A DNA stretch of 7,464 bases, from contig JAISOQ010000028.1 in assembly GCA_031275515.1 (NCBI GenBank), positions 1 through 7,464 on the forward strand, in the 5' to 3' direction. How positions within the stretch are numbered: the stretch's first letter is position 1; the number at the start of each line of letters is the position of its first letter. Source of the stretch: Treponema sp. GTDB taxonomy: Bacteria; Spirochaetota; Spirochaetia; Treponematales; Breznakiellaceae. Under the pieces are notes generated by a model. The model did not search any database. It saw only the letters and a program-made list of their open reading frames with translations, and was not told where the DNA came from. Both the position numbers and the translations under genes were made by a program. Shown one piece after another: positions 5,951 to 7,464 of this stretch.

Positions 5951-6073
5951 ATGACAGACAAATATTGCGTACCCCCCCCCCCCCCCCCCCACTTTATATC
6001 CATAGCTGTCCAGAGATACGCCCCGGTCAGGACCGGTAAAACACAGCGTTTTTTAAACAGGAGAGTATTATGA
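5951..6073 (+). CDS. Small upstream ORF (40 residues) read through the poly-C tract and overlapping the next start codon
   Basis: ATG at 5951 opens a 40-residue frame: MTDKYCV, six prolines encoded by the C run, then HFISIAVQRYAPVRT and a basic tail ending RRVL. It stops at TGA 6071-6073, which overlaps the ATG at 6070 of the exported-protein gene as ATGA, the classical arrangement for translational coupling. The peptide resembles no family I know and lacks a signal sequence; it may be only a leader whose translation matters. The frame depends on tract length. One C more (20) leads to TAA at 6037-6039, and one fewer (18) to TAG at 6003-6005, so only lengths of 19 plus or minus multiples of three reach the overlap. 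Whether it is translated in the cell is an inference from the Shine-Dalgarno and the overlap. Confidence 0.45.
   Translation: MTDKYCVPPPPPPHFISIAVQRYAPVRTGKTQRFLNRRVL
5965..5998 (+). promoter_or_regulatory. Possible tract-spaced promoter (weak -35, poly-C, weak -10)
   Basis: TTGCGT (5965-5970) lies just before the C run and TTTATA (5993-5998) just after it, 22 bp apart. Each is a poor match to the -35 and -10 consensus. With 14 C the spacing would be the ideal 17 bp, so at 19 C this promoter would be expected to be weak or off. It is listed as an alternative reading of the poly-C tract. Confidence 0.2.
5972..5990 (+). repeat. Poly-C homopolymer tract, 19 C, probable contingency locus
   Basis: Nineteen consecutive C stand alone in AT-rich surroundings, 79 bp before the exported-protein ATG. 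Runs of this length are unstable by slipped-strand mispairing during replication. In Treponema pallidum, poly-G tracts upstream of several tpr genes and of the OmpW-like gene tp0126 change transcription with length, an established case of phase variation. Here the run also lies within a small ORF, giving a second possible readout. The exact count may vary within a culture and is hard to sequence. Confidence 0.85.
6023..6036 (+). promoter_or_regulatory. GC-rich hairpin between the poly-C tract and the ribosome binding site
   Basis: CCGGT (6023-6027) pairs perfectly with ACCGG (6032-6036) around a CAGG loop. It lies 22 nt before the AGGAG site. A weaker AAAAC/GTTTT stem (6038-6042 with 6048-6052) follows. 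Ribosomes reading the full small ORF would pass through both; those stopping at 6003 would not. It is not a convincing terminator, because the T run (6049-6054) is 12 nt away from the stem. Confidence 0.4.
6059..6063 (+). promoter_or_regulatory. Strong ribosome binding site of the exported-protein gene
   Basis: AGGAG at 6059-6063 is 6 nt from the ATG at 6070-6072, close to ideal, and fixes the start of this gene. It lies inside the last codons of the small ORF, so a ribosome finishing that ORF would sit directly over it. Confidence 0.8.
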
Positions 6074-7464
6074 ACTCAAAGAAGATTGCTCTTTGCTGGA
6101 GCATATTTGCGTGCTGCGCAGGGATGGCTTTTGCCCAATCCTTTGGCAGCGTTGACAACGACAAAGCGGAAACCGAAACGGTTGTGGATGAACAAAAGGG
6201 ATTTACCGCCCAGGTTGATATAGACACCAGCCTGTTCCAGGCGACGCAGACCGAATTTTCTGACGCCAAGGAACGGTTCAGGGAAGGGGAAAGCCTTCAC
6301 CGCACCAATTCTTTTTTAATCGACAACTATCCCTTTGGGGGCTTTAATGTTCTCGATGATACCAATGTCAGCTTTGGATACAACGGGAACTGGTATGGGG
6401 GAAATCTTTCGCTAAACAGCGGGGGCATGGGAGGAGTCAAGGCGTGGCTGAGTTTTTTTGACGGCAAATTCAAGATCAGCGCCGGTAACGACATAGGCTA
6501 CGGGTACGCCGATTCCCAGGGGGCGGACGCGGGCCTGCGGGTATACGATGACCATGTCCGCACGAGCGACGACCGTCAAAACGCAACCGTAGACAGCAGC
6601 AAAAACCCCGATAATATTACCCAGGACAAAGGCATCCTGTTTGAATTTGATCTGGACCCCTTTAAAATCGCGGCGGCTGGGGGCGGCAACATAGGGGATG
6701 TCTCCAAAAACATCGGAAGCCTCATGTCCGCCGCTAACGACGAGCCCATCTATGGGCACAGCTTCCAGTACGGAATCAATGCGGGCGGCAGGATAGGCGG
6801 CGGCCTGGCTAAGGTAAACGGGGCGTATATTCTTCAGTCCGTCAAGGATGTATCCGAATACCGGTACAACAGCACGGCGGGAAAAATTGTCGCCATATCG
6901 GCGGACGCGGAAACCTGGAACCACCTTTTCGGCCTCTACGCCAGTCTGTATCCCTGGAGGGACGACCGCCTTGGCATTACCCTGGGCTACGCCGGGGTGT
7001 TTATCAAATACCTTGAAGAATACGATGTCAATTTTACAACCGCCATGCCGCAGCTCCTCAAGCACGGCGTTAATCTTACGGCCCGGTATAAAACAGACGC
7101 GCTGACTATAAAAACCGATCATAACTACAGCTTTTGGTCGGATAAAAACTACAACATCTACAACCTGTATAAGCCTGCTGAAGATAAAATGAAAGATTAC
7201 GGCCTGGAGGCCGATACCAGCGCCGTTTCCAGCATGGCGGACGTGGCCCATTCTTTTTTGTGGAACGGCATCGGCGCTTCTTACCGGTTCAGCCCGGTAA
7301 TCGAAGGCAGCATCTATACCCGTAACCTGCTCCGTACCGACGAATCGCCGGAATACAAGATGACCACCATGTATTTTTCCCTGGAATTAAAGTCAACCTT
7401 CCGCCTTGGCCCCCATGTCGAAGCCTACGGCGGGCTTACCTGGCATTACACAGGCCGCACCGCC
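6070..7464 (+). CDS. Exported, probable outer-membrane beta-barrel protein (3' end beyond the window)
   Basis: The frame is open from ATG 6070 to the window end, 465 codons without a stop, so the C-terminus is missing. The N-terminus is a signal peptide: lysines at 4-5, a hydrophobic core to about residue 20 and an AFA-Q cleavage site after residue 22. A relaxed spirochaetal lipobox (IFAC, 12-15) is a less likely alternative. The mature part starts with an acidic segment (about 26-45), then short alternating stretches rich in Gly, Asn, Tyr, Phe and Trp, such as NVSFGYNGNWYGGNLSLNSG, FKISAGNDIGYGYAD, RLGITLGYAGVFIKYLEEY and VEAYGGLTWHY. These look like beta-hairpins of an outer-membrane barrel, and no hydrophobic helices occur after the signal. 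I do not recognise the exact family; spirochaete porin-like or surface proteins are the nearest idea. The poly-C tract, small overlapping ORF and hairpin just upstream suggest phase-variable expression, fitting a surface-exposed product. Export is well supported; the barrel is inferred. Confidence 0.75.
   Translation, partial: MNSKKIALCWSIFACCAGMAFAQSFGSVDNDKAETETVVDEQKGFTAQVDIDTSLFQATQTEFSDAKERFREGESLHRTNSFLIDNYPFGGFNVLDDTNVSFGYNGNWYGGNLSLNSGGMGGVKAWLSFFDGKFKISAGNDIGYGYADSQGADAGLRVYDDHVRTSDDRQNATVDSSKNPDNITQDKGILFEFDLDPFKIAAAGGGNIGDVSKNIGSLMSAANDEPIYGHSFQYGINAGGRIGGGLAKVNGAYILQSVKDVSEYRYNSTAGKIVAISADAETWNHLFGLYASLYPWRDDRLGITLGYAGVFIKYLEEYDVNFTTAMPQLLKHGVNLTARYKTDALTIKTDHNYSFWSDKNYNIYNLYKPAEDKMKDYGLEADTSAVSSMADVAHSFLWNGIGASYRFSPVIEGSIYTRNLLRTDESPEYKMTTMYFSLELKSTFRLGPHVEAYGGLTWHYTGRTA

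Larger units (their letters stand above)
5608..6069. other. Divergent intergenic control region
   Basis: A 462-bp stretch without a large gene separates the minus-strand operon from the plus-strand exported-protein gene. Its left part (5608-5760) is GC-rich like coding DNA but has no convincing ORF in any frame; it would form most of the operon leader. The middle (about 5770-5960) is strongly AT-rich and carries the promoters for both directions. The right part holds a small ORF, the poly-C tract, a hairpin and the downstream gene's ribosome binding site, all listed separately. Confidence 0.75.

Noticed and set aside
5972..5990. Poly-C run as an assembly or low-quality artefact
   Set aside because: The flanks read cleanly into a sensible leader and gene, and such tracts are known before treponemal surface genes. 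The exact length, however, should be treated as uncertain.
6023..6054. Intrinsic terminator before the exported-protein gene
   Set aside because: The short stem and the T run are separated by 12 nt and a ribosome binding site follows at once, so a leader structure is more likely than transcription stop.
6412..7251. 279-residue minus-strand ORF opposite the exported-protein gene
   Set aside because: It is antisense to a frame with a signal peptide, strong ribosome binding site and coherent barrel-like sequence. It has no recognisable domain and is a frame shadow.

Overview
This window looks like part of a spirochaete chromosome, most likely a Treponema of the GC-rich type found in termite guts and similar habitats. 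That placement is an inference from gene content, the AT-rich control region and a long poly-C tract in front of an outer-membrane protein gene, a feature known from Treponema pallidum. No rRNA, tRNA or other taxonomic marker is present. Nothing indicates a mobile element, CRISPR array or RNA gene.

The left three quarters (about 3 to 5607) hold four genes, all on the minus strand and separated by only 11 to 24 bp, so they read as one operon. In transcription order they are: an unrecognised 213-residue (or shorter) protein; glutaminyl-tRNA synthetase (glnS); a large membrane protein with two DUF1538 halves, the family to which the two-component cation/proton antiporter UmpAB belongs as far as I recall; and a 385-residue protein made of PII-like signalling modules. 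The last two form a plausible pair, with a transporter and a cytosolic PII-type regulator that senses a small molecule and gates it. Linkage to glnS suggests, but does not prove, a connection to glutamine or nitrogen status. A perfect sigma-70-type promoter (TTGACA, 17 bp, TATAAT) on the minus strand at 5794-5822 would drive the operon through a leader of about 180 to 260 nt.

The control region between the divergent transcription units (5608 to 6069) is AT-rich in its middle. On the plus strand it holds a candidate promoter, a small ORF with its own Shine-Dalgarno, a run of 19 C inside that small ORF, a short GC-rich hairpin, and a good ribosome binding site for the next gene. The right end (6070 to 7464, running off the window) encodes an exported protein with a signal peptide and a glycine/aromatic-rich, beta-barrel-like sequence.

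The most interesting feature is this poly-C leader. With 19 C the 40-codon upstream ORF is open through the tract and stops at TGA overlapping the outer-membrane gene's ATG (ATGA). With one base more or fewer it stops early, at 6037-6039 or 6003-6005. That is the layout expected for a phase-variable switch acting through translational coupling. An alternative or additional model, tract length setting promoter spacing, is also visible.
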